From JANMOK01 sp031415055 (GTDB lineage Bacteria > Pseudomonadota > Alphaproteobacteria > Rhodobacterales > Rhodobacteraceae): 50,274 bases of DNA. Positions 34,832-42,332 of this stretch are shown one piece after another. Position 1 is the first letter of the stretch. Each line of letters starts with the position of its first letter. The stretch is taken from positions 1 through 50,274 of the forward strand of contig JANOQZ010000020.1 of the NCBI GenBank assembly GCA_031415055.1, written 5' to 3'. The notes below the pieces were generated by a model. It was not told the origin of the DNA and did not search any database. It saw only the letters and a program-made list of their open reading frames with translations. A program made the position numbers and the translations under genes.

Positions 34832-35620
34832 ATGCCGCACCCACGAACACTCCTTCTGGTGGCGCTAATGGTATTGGCCGGTCCGGCAAACGCTCAGCCT
34901 ATGGCTTCGCAGATTTTCGACTTACTTGTTTCCGCTCGCAAGACAGGCGTCCAACAGAGCAACGAATTTTTGGCTGGCCACAAACGTGATGAGTTTACTG
35001 TCACGGCCGGGGTGGCACGCACGATCATGACCAGCATTGAGGACGACCCCCCAGTGTTCGATCGGCTCATCGAGTGGAAGGCGCCCGAAGACTTGATCTG
35101 CGAGTTGATCGAGACAATCTGGTTATGTAACTATCTTCTTCCCTATCGCGAGGTTTTCGGCCACGGTTCGGATCGAGATCAGAACATTGCAATGCTGGAG
35201 ACCGAGCCATTTGGAGTACTGCCACGGAATGTTTTCCTGCATGGCATCGGCCAGGACTACGAAGTGGCCAAAGAGTTTGCGGTGCAACGCGCCGACGGAA
35301 CATACCTTGTGTCGAACGAGGAGATTGGCTGTCAGGAGGTGATCAAGTTTGACCTCAACGACGCTGAAAAGCAGGGTGGGCATCTCGTTTATGCCTTGGA
35401 CTGTCACGGGACAGGGGGAATCGAAACTGTTTATGCCGACTGCGTGCGTCGCCAGTGGTATTCAACCGCAGATGCGCCGGACCCATATCTTGACCCGATA
35501 CCGATTTCCCGCCCCGAAGACCGCACAGGGCCGATAGCGGCCGGTCGGGAATTTAGCATAAGAGAAGCACCAGCCGGGATATTCTTCTGCAAAGAATGGA
35601 TGGCAGCACGGAATCCTTGA
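34832..35620 (+). CDS. Secreted hypothetical protein, cysteine-containing
   Basis: 262 aa. ATG at 34832 with AAGGTG eight bases upstream. Residues 1-22 form a signal peptide (LLLVALMVLAGPANA). The mature part contains about six cysteines (ICELI, WLCNYL, IGCQEV, LDCHGT, ADCVRR, FFCKEW), which suits a disulfide-bonded periplasmic or secreted protein. No known domain is recognised. It is divergent from the PDZ-like secreted gene, with 77 bp between the starts, so the two may be co-regulated. Confidence 0.65.
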   Translation: MPHPRTLLLVALMVLAGPANAQPMASQIFDLLVSARKTGVQQSNEFLAGHKRDEFTVTAGVARTIMTSIEDDPPVFDRLIEWKAPEDLICELIETIWLCNYLLPYREVFGHGSDRDQNIAMLETEPFGVLPRNVFLHGIGQDYEVAKEFAVQRADGTYLVSNEEIGCQEVIKFDLNDAEKQGGHLVYALDCHGTGGIETVYADCVRRQWYSTADAPDPYLDPIPISRPEDRTGPIAAGREFSIREAPAGIFFCKEWMAARNP

Positions 35621-35758
35621 TTGACAACACATCTTGCCACGAAGTCCGCCGCAGAGGGCATACTTTCCGGCCTAAGCGTCACACGGGACGTATGGCATGC
35701 GTATGATGGTTCGGTCGTTTAAGCACCACAGCGTAGTCACTTGTAACGGCACATTGAT

Positions 35759-36202
35759 CTAGTTGCGCAATGTCACCGAAATTGAATTTTTCGCCGCCCG
35801 AATGGTCACCGAACCCAGTGCAGCCGCTTCGGCGTGGGTGAAATAGCCGACCGCAACGATCGCGCGGCTAGCTTGGGATCCGCCGTCGTTGTCAGGCTGC
35901 ACCACGCGAAACTCAAGGTGGGAAAAGCCGCCGTCCGAGCCATAAATCGCCCGCAAATCGGCTTGGTAAGCACCTTGCGCAACCGCCAATCCCGTCGCAT
36001 GCACGATAACCCCGTCAGGCGTGCGATCGGCTCGCGCGTTCAGCAATTGCGGCACCAAAGAAGTGCCATCGTCAACGACCTGTTCTTCCGCCGCTACCGC
36101 CGGGCGTGATCCACCGCCAAACCAATTCAGCGGGTTCAAGGCACGCCACGAACAGCCCGCAAGCACAACCAAGCACAAGGCGACAGCAACAATCGATTTC
36201 AT
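35759..36202 (-). CDS. Putative lipoprotein
   Basis: 147 aa. The N-terminus MKSIVAVALCLVVLAGC is a lipoprotein signal peptide with lipobox LAGC and Cys17 as the lipidated residue. After WRALNPLNWFGGG comes a domain of about 100 residues (LLNARADRTPDGVIVHATG to the end) that I cannot name. The ATG at 36202 is chosen because it places the lipobox correctly; the frame is open 28 codons further. It is divergent from sufE. Confidence 0.75.
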   Translation of the reverse strand: MKSIVAVALCLVVLAGCSWRALNPLNWFGGGSRPAVAAEEQVVDDGTSLVPQLLNARADRTPDGVIVHATGLAVAQGAYQADLRAIYGSDGGFSHLEFRVVQPDNDGGSQASRAIVAVGYFTHAEAAALGSVTIRAAKNSISVTLRN

Positions 36203-36340
36203 TGGCAGAGAACCCCCGTTCGACACAGCCAAGCGATAGACTGGCGTTTGAAAAAAAGAAAGAGCGATGACTTGATCAGGCCGCACCCGTCTGGACCTTG
36301 ACCCGCGCAGACCTTACATGCCACCCAGCAGGAGAATTTC

Positions 36341-36775
36341 GTGGCCAGCGCCGATTTTGAAACAATAGCCGACGATTTCGCCTTCCTTGACGATTGGGAA
36401 GACCGTTACCGCTATATCATCGAACTCGGCCGAAAAATGCCGCCGTTTGCCGAGGCGTTGAAAACAGCCAATTTCAAGGTCGACGGTTGCGCCAGCCAAG
36501 TTTGGATCGTTCCAAATGTCAAAGACGCCGGCAAATCGGCGGTCTTCGGCTTTTCAGGCGAAAGCGATGCCTTGATCGTGCGCGGTTTGATTGCGGTTTT
36601 GCACGCGCTTTACAACAATGTGTCGGTGCAAGACGTGGCAAACATTGACGCCGTGGCCGAACTGGGCAGATTGGGGCTTGACCAGCATCTGTCTTCGCAA
36701 CGATCTAACGGGCTCAGGTCGATGGTTGTCCGCATCCGGTCCATCGCCGCCGCCTTGGCCAATGAGGGACATTGA
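36341..36775 (+). CDS. sufE: Cysteine desulfuration protein SufE
   Basis: 144 aa. SufE accepts persulfide sulfur from SufS on a conserved cysteine, here Cys50 in VDGCASQVW. Other family marks are WEDRYRYIIELGRKMPP and GFSGESDALIVRGLIAVL. The start is GTG at 36341 with AGGAG eight bases upstream. The stop is directly followed by the ATG of the methyltransferase gene, with no bases between. No suf operon is adjacent. Confidence 0.93.
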   Translation: MASADFETIADDFAFLDDWEDRYRYIIELGRKMPPFAEALKTANFKVDGCASQVWIVPNVKDAGKSAVFGFSGESDALIVRGLIAVLHALYNNVSVQDVANIDAVAELGRLGLDQHLSSQRSNGLRSMVVRIRSIAAALANEGH

Positions 36776-37786
36776 ATGAGCGATTTATTGAGCAAATTAT
36801 TGGCGCAGCGCGAATGGCTGCTGGCAGATGGTGCTACCGGCACCAACCTTTTCGCCATGGGTCTGGAAGCGGGCGAGGCGCCCGAACTGTGGAACGAGAC
36901 CGCGCCGGAAAAAATCCGGGCCTTGTACGATGGCTCGATCAACGCCGGTTCCGATATTTTCCTGACCAATTCGTTTGGCGGCACCCGCGCCAGGTTAAAA
37001 CTGCACGACGCACAGGATCGCGCCTATGATCTCAACCGCATCGCCGCCGAAATCGCCCGCGAAGCGGCGGATGCGTCGGGTCGTCAGGTGGTTGTGGCGG
37101 GTTCGGTTGGCCCGACCGGCGAAATCATGCAGCCGGTGGGCAGCCTGAGCATCGAAGATGCGGCCGAAATGTTTGAAGAACAGGCCGCCGGCCTGCTGGC
37201 GGGCGGCGTCGATGTTCTGTGGCTGGAAACCATTTCGGCACCCGAAGAATATCAGGCAGCGGCCTTGGCCTTTGGCCGGTTGAATGCGCCGTGGTGCGGC
37301 ACGATGAGCTTTGACACCGCCGGGCGCACGATGATGGGCATTACTTCGACCGCGATGATCGACATGGTCGCCGCCCTGCCGCATCAGCCCTTGGCGATAG
37401 GGGCCAATTGCGGGGTAGGGGCGTCCGATTTGATCCGAACCGTCATGGGATTTGCCTCAAAATCCCCGGCTTTGCCACTGATTGCCAAGGGCAACGCCGG
37501 CATCCCGAAATATGTGCAAGGCCACATCCATTACGACGGCACCCCCGATTTGATGGCACAATACGCGATAATCGCCCGCAATGCCGGGGCCAAGATTATC
37601 GGCGGCTGCTGCGGCACCATGCCGGAACATTTGATGAAAATGCGTGCAGCTTTGGAAAGCACGCCAAAAGGTCCGGCATTGCCCCTGGAAGCGGTCGAAA
37701 CCGCCTTGGGCAGTTTTTCCTCGGCCTCCGACGGCACGGGTGAGAACAAAGGCCCAACCCGCGAACGCAATCGCCGTCGCGGTTAA
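36776..37786 (+). CDS. Homocysteine S-methyltransferase (BHMT-like), MetH homocysteine-domain homologue
   Basis: 336 aa. This is the Zn-dependent homocysteine-binding barrel that forms the first module of MetH and also exists as betaine-homocysteine methyltransferase. Zinc ligands are Cys212 (IGANCGVG) and Cys278-Cys279 (IGGCCGTMPEH). N-terminal LLADGATGTNLFAMGLEAG and TNSFGGTRARL are typical. The last 35 residues are a charged, low-complexity tail. Just downstream are a free cobalamin-binding protein and DUF1638, which points to a split methionine synthase, with this protein as the homocysteine subunit. A betaine-using enzyme is the alternative. Confidence 0.87.
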   Translation: MSDLLSKLLAQREWLLADGATGTNLFAMGLEAGEAPELWNETAPEKIRALYDGSINAGSDIFLTNSFGGTRARLKLHDAQDRAYDLNRIAAEIAREAADASGRQVVVAGSVGPTGEIMQPVGSLSIEDAAEMFEEQAAGLLAGGVDVLWLETISAPEEYQAAALAFGRLNAPWCGTMSFDTAGRTMMGITSTAMIDMVAALPHQPLAIGANCGVGASDLIRTVMGFASKSPALPLIAKGNAGIPKYVQGHIHYDGTPDLMAQYAIIARNAGAKIIGGCCGTMPEHLMKMRAALESTPKGPALPLEAVETALGSFSSASDGTGENKGPTRERNRRRG

Positions 37787-37794
37787 GTCGCCCA

Positions 37795-37852
37795 TTGACT
37801 TGCATTTGTCGTTGCGGGCGAAGATAAGCCTGCAACTTCTGGCAAGTGTCAA
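37795..37852 (+). ncRNA. Candidate structured leader before the cobalamin-binding protein gene
   Basis: Two nested helices can be drawn. The outer is TTGACTTGC (37795-37803) with GCAAG-TG-TCAA (37842-37852, two-base bulge). The inner is GTTGCGGGC (37811-37819) with GCCTGCAAC (37828-37836), 9 bp with one G-U, and an 8-nt loop. Internal loops of 7 and 5 nt separate them. It starts 9 bp after the methyltransferase stop and ends 45 bp before the next ATG. No match to a known riboswitch consensus could be made by eye. Confidence 0.4.
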
Positions 37853-37896
37853 AGGTGGCCTCCTGCGCCAAGTTTTGGGAAACAAAGGGAATTTCC

Positions 37897-38595
37897 ATGT
37901 CGGAACCTGATGACATCATCCTGAGCGAGCTTTCCGACGACGAACTCGTGCCGCAGATGCACGACGATTTGTATGACGGGTTGAAAGAGGAAATCGAGGA
38001 ATCGGTTCATATCCTGCTCGACCGTGGTTGGACGCCTTATGACGTTTTGACAAAAGCCCTGGTTGAAGGCATGCGCATCGTCGGCATTGATTTCCGCGAC
38101 GGCATTCTGTTCGTGCCCGAGGTTTTGCTGGCCGCTGGTGCAATGAAGGGCGGCATGGCGATTTTGAAGCCATTGTTGATCGAAACCGGTGCGCCGCGTC
38201 TGGGCAAAATGGTGATCGGCACCGTCAAGGGCGACATCCACGACATCGGCAAGAACCTTGTCTCGATGATGATGGAAGGCGCCGGGTTTGAGGTGATCGA
38301 TCTTGGCATCAACAATTCGGTCGACAAATATCTGGAGGCGGTTGACCGCGAACAGCCCGATATTCTGGGCATGTCGGCTTTGTTGACCACGACGATGCCC
38401 TATATGAAAGTGGTGATCGACACCATGATCGAGCGCGGCATGCGCGACGATTACACGGTTCTGGTCGGCGGTGCGCCGTTGAACGAGGAATTCGCCAAGG
38501 CGATTGGGGCGGATGCCTATTGCCGCGATGCGGCGGTGGCGGTGGAAACCGCCAAATCCTATATGGATCGCAAACACAATAGGGCGAATGGGTGA
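37897..38595 (+). CDS. Cobalamin-binding (corrinoid) protein, MetH B12-domain homologue
   Basis: 232 aa. An N-terminal helical cap domain (about 1-100) is followed by a Rossmann-like B12-binding domain with the base-off motif GDIHDIGKN; His115 would be the lower cobalt ligand. Later motifs are MSALLTTTMPYM and VLVGGAPLNEEFA. The domain pair equals the central part of MetH and the methylotrophic corrinoid proteins. ATG at 37897 with AAAGGGA upstream. It overlaps the DUF1638 gene by 8 bp. Context suggests it carries the methyl group between methyltetrahydrofolate and homocysteine. Confidence 0.9.
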   Translation: MSEPDDIILSELSDDELVPQMHDDLYDGLKEEIEESVHILLDRGWTPYDVLTKALVEGMRIVGIDFRDGILFVPEVLLAAGAMKGGMAILKPLLIETGAPRLGKMVIGTVKGDIHDIGKNLVSMMMEGAGFEVIDLGINNSVDKYLEAVDREQPDILGMSALLTTTMPYMKVVIDTMIERGMRDDYTVLVGGAPLNEEFAKAIGADAYCRDAAVAVETAKSYMDRKHNRANG

Positions 38596-39229
38596 AATTC
38601 TAGACGATCAGGCTTTGACGGATGAGGGGCTGGTTGCCAGCGGCAAGGGTCGGGTTCTGCTGTTGGCCTGTGGTGCTTTGGCGCGGGAAATTCTGGCGCT
38701 GAAAGACATGAACAATTGGGCGCATATGGACTTGCGCTGTTTGCCCGCCAAATTGCACATGAACCCCGAAAAAATCACCCCCGCCGTCGTGGCTGCGATT
38801 GAAGCCGAACGCGACAATTACGAACAGATTTATGTGGTCTACGCCGATTGTGGCACCGCCGGCGAATTGGCGAAACGTTGTGCGGAATTGGGCGTCGAAA
38901 TGGTTCCCGGACCGCATTGCTACAGCTTTTTTGACGGCAACGAGGTGTTCGAAGCGCGGGGCGATGCCGAAATGCGGGCGTTTTATCTGACCGATTTTCT
39001 GGTCCGCCAGTTCGAGTCGTTCTTCTGGAAACCCATGGGCCTCGATCGCCACCCCGAACTGCGCGACATGCTGTTTGGCAACTACGAGAAGCTGATCTAT
39101 CTGGCGCAAACGCGGGACTTGGCTTTGGAAGCGAAGGCGCGGGACTGTGCCGAAAGGCTGGCCCTGGAGTATGAATACCGGTTTACCGGCTATGGTGATT
39201 TGGCGGTAGAGATGGGGCGGTTGGGGTGA
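38588..39229 (+). CDS. DUF1638 protein linked to split methionine synthase
   Basis: 213 aa. DUF1638 features: RVLLLACGALAREILAL near the N-terminus, LHMNPEKITPAV, IYVVYADCGTAGEL, PGPHCYSFFDG. The family regularly sits next to corrinoid proteins in alphaproteobacteria and archaea and is thought to support B12-dependent methyl transfer; the chemical role is not established. The ATG at 38588 overlaps the corrinoid gene, implying translational coupling. A hairpin terminator-like repeat follows. Confidence 0.87.
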   Translation: MGEILDDQALTDEGLVASGKGRVLLLACGALAREILALKDMNNWAHMDLRCLPAKLHMNPEKITPAVVAAIEAERDNYEQIYVVYADCGTAGELAKRCAELGVEMVPGPHCYSFFDGNEVFEARGDAEMRAFYLTDFLVRQFESFFWKPMGLDRHPELRDMLFGNYEKLIYLAQTRDLALEAKARDCAERLALEYEYRFTGYGDLAVEMGRLG

Positions 39230-39234
39230 ACGAT

Positions 39235-39256
39235 GATGGGCGCTCTCGCGCCCATC
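39235..39256 (+). terminator. Hairpin after the DUF1638 gene
   Basis: Perfect 9-bp stem GATGGGCGC (39235-39243) and GCGCCCATC (39248-39256) with loop TCTC, 5 bp after the stop. No T-run follows. Its arms resemble those of the hairpin at 49863-49883. Confidence 0.55.
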
Positions 39257-39313
39257 GGATTAGCTATCGTCAATACCAAGTTCGCAACGCCGTAGCCATT
39301 GGAACGCAGGTTG

Positions 39314-39622
39314 TCAGAAATGTTCGGCGAATACGCGTATTATTCGTGGGCGGCGACCATTTCCACGCACTTCTTCGCTGACACATTCAAATCGGCTAAT
39401 GATCGCATCGCCGGTCTGGGATTTGGCCCAACGGACCAACTCGCCTGATCTTCCCGGCAGAGTCTCACCAGCAGATAGATCATAGTCCTGCGACGTTTCA
39501 CAGGTGCCGCCCCAAAACGTGTATGGCATAGTAATAACTTTCGTTAGATCGGCGGATTGCCGACTCGAATCAGGTAGAACTAAAAAGTTGCTTTGTGCGG
39601 CAAATGTGAGCCTGTCGGCCAT
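39314..39622 (-). CDS. Possible small hypothetical protein
   Basis: 102 aa open frame starting MADRLTFAAQSNF. No signal peptide, membrane segment or recognised domain. No ribosome site is visible before the ATG. It fills an otherwise empty gap between DUF1638 and the ClpP-like gene, and its amino-acid make-up is balanced, so it may be real, but the support is weak. Confidence 0.35.
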   Translation of the reverse strand: MADRLTFAAQSNFLVLPDSSRQSADLTKVITMPYTFWGGTCETSQDYDLSAGETLPGRSGELVRWAKSQTGDAIISRFECVSEEVRGNGRRPRIIRVFAEHF

Positions 39623-39718
39623 GAGATGAATTCGCTTGTCTGCTGCGGATAAATTCTTTGCCCCGCTAATTAGGAAGCGCTTATATTCGGAGCAATGCGC
39701 TTATGAGGGGTATCTGGC

Positions 39719-40579
39719 ATGAATTTTAAATTTCGGTGTTTTCTAGTTTGTTTGGCGGCGGTTTCATGCCCCAATTTGGGGTTTTCGGCCGAAATAGAAG
39801 TGGAATCACGTCACGAAAGTGGAGCGGTAATCTGGTCGGAACTTTCGTTCAAAGGTGATATTGAAAGTGGCGACGCCAAAAATCTTGAACGTGTAATTGC
39901 AACCGAAAATCAAATCGGCAACGTCGCTTCGAAGATCACGTTCACCTCGAACGGCGGATTGGTCAACGAAGGTATTGAAATTGGCCAAATAATATATTCG
40001 AAGAGACTGCACACGCGGTGCACTTATCCTGCCAGCCAAGTGCCAAAGCACAACCTAGAAGGTTTTTCAGGCTATACTGTAGGAACCGGAACTTGCGAGT
40101 GCCTTTCGGCCTGCGCGCTCGCTTGGCTAGGTGGACTCGTTCGCGATGGAAGCCCTGGATTTCACAGAAGTTTCATTGAGGCATCGCCGGGCGACAATCT
40201 GACTTTCTCAAAAACCGAATCCCGCATAAGCAATTCGTGGTTGGAAATACGCAGATACCTTGAAAAAATGACGGTACCAGTTGATGTTATCGGCGAGATA
40301 TTGAGCACGCCACAAACGGATATATTTGACCCGAAAAATGACATTCAAATCCATGAGGTTTTCAAAGAATATGTGAACTCGAACTGCTTGCCTGATCTCT
40401 CGCGAGCCGAGTATCAGCGATGGGACGCAATTGATGTCAAAAACAGCAGCGGCGGCAAATTGACGAAATCGGAAACAGACGATGTCCTTCGATTCGAGCA
40501 ACAGCAATACGACCGATGGACTTGTTTGTTCAGGTTAGAGCGCGAGGCACAAATCGAAGCGCAGTTGACACTTAATTAG
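39719..40579 (+). CDS. Secreted ClpP-like protein (COG3904 type)
   Basis: 286 aa. Signal peptide at residues 1-24 (ending GFSA). The ClpP/crotonase-like signature is present: ITFTSNGGLVNEGIEIGQII near 73-92, then CECLSACALAWLGG with Ser130 in SAC as the expected nucleophile, and GFHRS with His149. Proteins with this layout form the predicted periplasmic COG3904 group; substrates are unknown. The C-terminal 90 residues are charged and unrecognised. The gene is noticeably more AT-rich than its neighbours, which suggests later acquisition. Confidence 0.7.
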   Translation: MNFKFRCFLVCLAAVSCPNLGFSAEIEVESRHESGAVIWSELSFKGDIESGDAKNLERVIATENQIGNVASKITFTSNGGLVNEGIEIGQIIYSKRLHTRCTYPASQVPKHNLEGFSGYTVGTGTCECLSACALAWLGGLVRDGSPGFHRSFIEASPGDNLTFSKTESRISNSWLEIRRYLEKMTVPVDVIGEILSTPQTDIFDPKNDIQIHEVFKEYVNSNCLPDLSRAEYQRWDAIDVKNSSGGKLTKSETDDVLRFEQQQYDRWTCLFRLEREAQIEAQLTLN

Positions 40580-40801
40580 CGAGCGTTCTGAAAAGTGTGG
40601 TTCAGCCCACCACACAACATTTCCGAATGGTGCAGCACTACACAGTGGATGAAAGCCAAGTGTTAACGCGCGAATTTATGGGCATAAATGGCCCTAAAAC
40701 GGGGGTAAAAGAGGTGTTTTGGGGCGCTTTCGTGACGTGATTTTCACGGTTTGACGCGGAAATTAACCTTTGACGGGCCGAGATTTGGTTACAGAACCCT
40801 T

Positions 40802-40878
40802 CGTCATTGCGAGCGAAGCGAAGCAACCCAGTAACCTGGCAACTGGGTTGCTTCGTCGTTTTGCTCCTCGCAATGACG
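40802..40878. mobile_element. REP/MITE-like palindromic element
   Basis: Terminal arms CGTCATTGCGAG (40802-40813) and CTCGCAATGACG (40867-40878) are perfect inverted copies. An inner 13-bp stem GAAGCAACCCAGT (40820-40832) pairs with ACTGGGTTGCTTC (40842-40854). Elements with CGTCATTGCGAG ends and GAAGCAA...CAGT arms are dispersed widely in Rickettsiales, other alphaproteobacteria and other phyla. No transposase is encoded, so it would be non-autonomous. Confidence 0.85.
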
Positions 40879-40946
40879 GATTGAAAACAGTAAATTTTCC
40901 GTTAATTTGAATTTTAATATCCAACAATATCAACAGCTTACCAGAT

Positions 40947-40962
40947 CTTGCACGCGTGCAAG
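40947..40962. repeat. 16-bp perfect palindrome (copy 2)
   Basis: CTTGCACGCGTGCAAG, preceded by GAT. It shares the ten-base core GCACGCGTGC, and a GAT just before it, with the palindrome at 6543-6558. It lies 32 bp downstream of the dctD stop on the minus strand. Confidence 0.6.
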
Positions 40963-40994
40963 AATGTGAAAACCTCGGGCGTCCGACCCGCCCT

Positions 40995-42329
40995 TCACAC
41001 ATAATCCCCCCGGCTCAAGCCATATTTCGCCATCTTCTCATTCAGCGTCCGGCGCGGAATCGATAGCTCGTCGATCACCGCTTGAACCGAGCCACTGTGC
41101 CGCCGCAGGGCGCCGTCGATCAGCAGCTTTTCAAACGCATCCACATGGTCTTTCAGCGGTTTATCCTGCGTCGAAACCGGCCCGTTTTCGCTGGAGGTTT
41201 CCGATTGCAGCAGTGCCGACAACCCCCCCTCGGCGCGGCGCGAATGCAGCACGGCACGTTCAGCGAGGTTGATAAGCTGGCGGATATTGCCCGGAAACCG
41301 CGCTTGCAGCAGCAAAGCGGCATCGCCAGCGGTCAATTCCGGCGTGTCGCAGCCGTATTCCTCGGCGAATTGCTGGCAGAACTTGGTGAATAGCAGCAGA
41401 ATATCCTCACCCCTTTCACGCAAAGGCGGGGCGGTGATTTGCAGGGCTGACAGGCGAAAGAACAAGTCCTGTCGCATCTGCTCGACATCGTCGGCATCGG
41501 TACTGATGACCGAAACAATCCGGCAGACCTGCTCGGGCGAGGGGGCGTTTTCGGAAGCCACTAGTTCCGCCAGCAATCGGGTCTGCACCGAAGGCGGCAT
41601 GACTTCTGCATTGTCCAAACACAAAGTGCCGCCACGCGTCCGCTGGAACAGCGGAATGGCACCCTCGGCGGACGGTCCGCCAAACAGCACATCTTCCAGT
41701 TCTACCGGACCTAAAGCAGCGCAGCTTTGGGTGATCAAAGGCTTACCTTGCCGCGGGCCACAGGCATGCAAAGCATGCGCGATCAGGCTTTTGCCGGTTC
41801 CGGTTTCACCTTTGATCAAGATGTGACCATCGGCTTGCGCCATATCCAGAATGTCTTCACGCACCGCTTCGATCACTGCACTGGTGCCCATCAACTTGCG
41901 TATCAGAACCGACCCATCCGCCAGTTCGCGGCGCAGACTGCGATTGTCCAGCGTCAACTTGCGCGCATCCAAAGCCCGCCGAGCCAGCTCAGCCAGCCGC
42001 GTGGGATCAAACGGTTTTTCGACAAAATCATAAGCGCCGATGCGCATGGCCTCGACGGCCAGTTGCACATCGCCATGACCGGTTATCAAGATCACCGGCA
42101 AGGCATTGTCGATGCCCTGCAGCTTTCGCAGCAAGGTCATGCCGTCCATGCCGGGCATGCGAATATCGGAAATGACGATACCGGCAAAATCGGCACCAAT
42201 CTGACCCAAGCCACTTTCGGCAGTCTCGTAGCTCACCGAATTGAACCCCGAAAGGTTCAGCCATTGGGTGATGGAATCGCGCATGTCGGCTTCATCGTCG
42301 ATGACGGCAATAGTCATAGTTTCTTGCAT
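40995..42329 (-). CDS. dctD: DctD-like NtrC-family response regulator lacking GAFTGA
   Basis: 444 aa. Receiver domain at 1-120 with phospho-acceptor Asp55 (VISDIRMPG), AAA+ domain at about 145-370 with Walker A GETGTGKS (174-181) and the arginine-finger region PPLRERGEDI, and a C-terminal FIS-type helix-turn-helix (SIPRRTLNEKMAKYGL). The sigma-54 contact loop GAFTGA, expected at about 216-226, is absent: the sequence reads LFGGPSAEGAIPLF. The Walker B acidic pair is LDN instead of LDE. It probably acts without sigma-54. It is coupled to dctB (3 bp gap). Assignment as DctD rests on the DctB partner. Confidence 0.85.
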   Translation of the reverse strand: MQETMTIAVIDDEADMRDSITQWLNLSGFNSVSYETAESGLGQIGADFAGIVISDIRMPGMDGMTLLRKLQGIDNALPVILITGHGDVQLAVEAMRIGAYDFVEKPFDPTRLAELARRALDARKLTLDNRSLRRELADGSVLIRKLMGTSAVIEAVREDILDMAQADGHILIKGETGTGKSLIAHALHACGPRQGKPLITQSCAALGPVELEDVLFGGPSAEGAIPLFQRTRGGTLCLDNAEVMPPSVQTRLLAELVASENAPSPEQVCRIVSVISTDADDVEQMRQDLFFRLSALQITAPPLRERGEDILLLFTKFCQQFAEEYGCDTPELTAGDAALLLQARFPGNIRQLINLAERAVLHSRRAEGGLSALLQSETSSENGPVSTQDKPLKDHVDAFEKLLIDGALRRHSGSVQAVIDELSIPRRTLNEKMAKYGLSRGDYV

Positions 42330-42332
42330 AGT

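Larger units (their letters stand above)
40580..40994. other. 415-bp intergenic region with REP-like element and palindrome
   Basis: Contains no supported gene. From left to right: unremarkable sequence to about 40755, AATTAACCTTTG and GATTTGGTTA motifs (40761-40791), a 77-bp REP/MITE-like hairpin (40802-40878), an AT-rich stretch, a 16-bp palindrome (40947-40962) and a weak hairpin (GGGCG/CGCCC, 40977-40993) that could end the dctD transcript. An open minus frame across it (40763-41002) is only the repeat translated. Confidence 0.7.

Noticed and set aside
37795..37896. Known SAM or cobalamin riboswitch
   Set aside because: None of the conserved core sequences I know could be placed; kept only as an unnamed structured leader.
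40763..41002. Small minus-strand frame containing RGAKRRSNP and FASLAMT
   Set aside because: This is the translation of the REP-like element, a known source of false genes.
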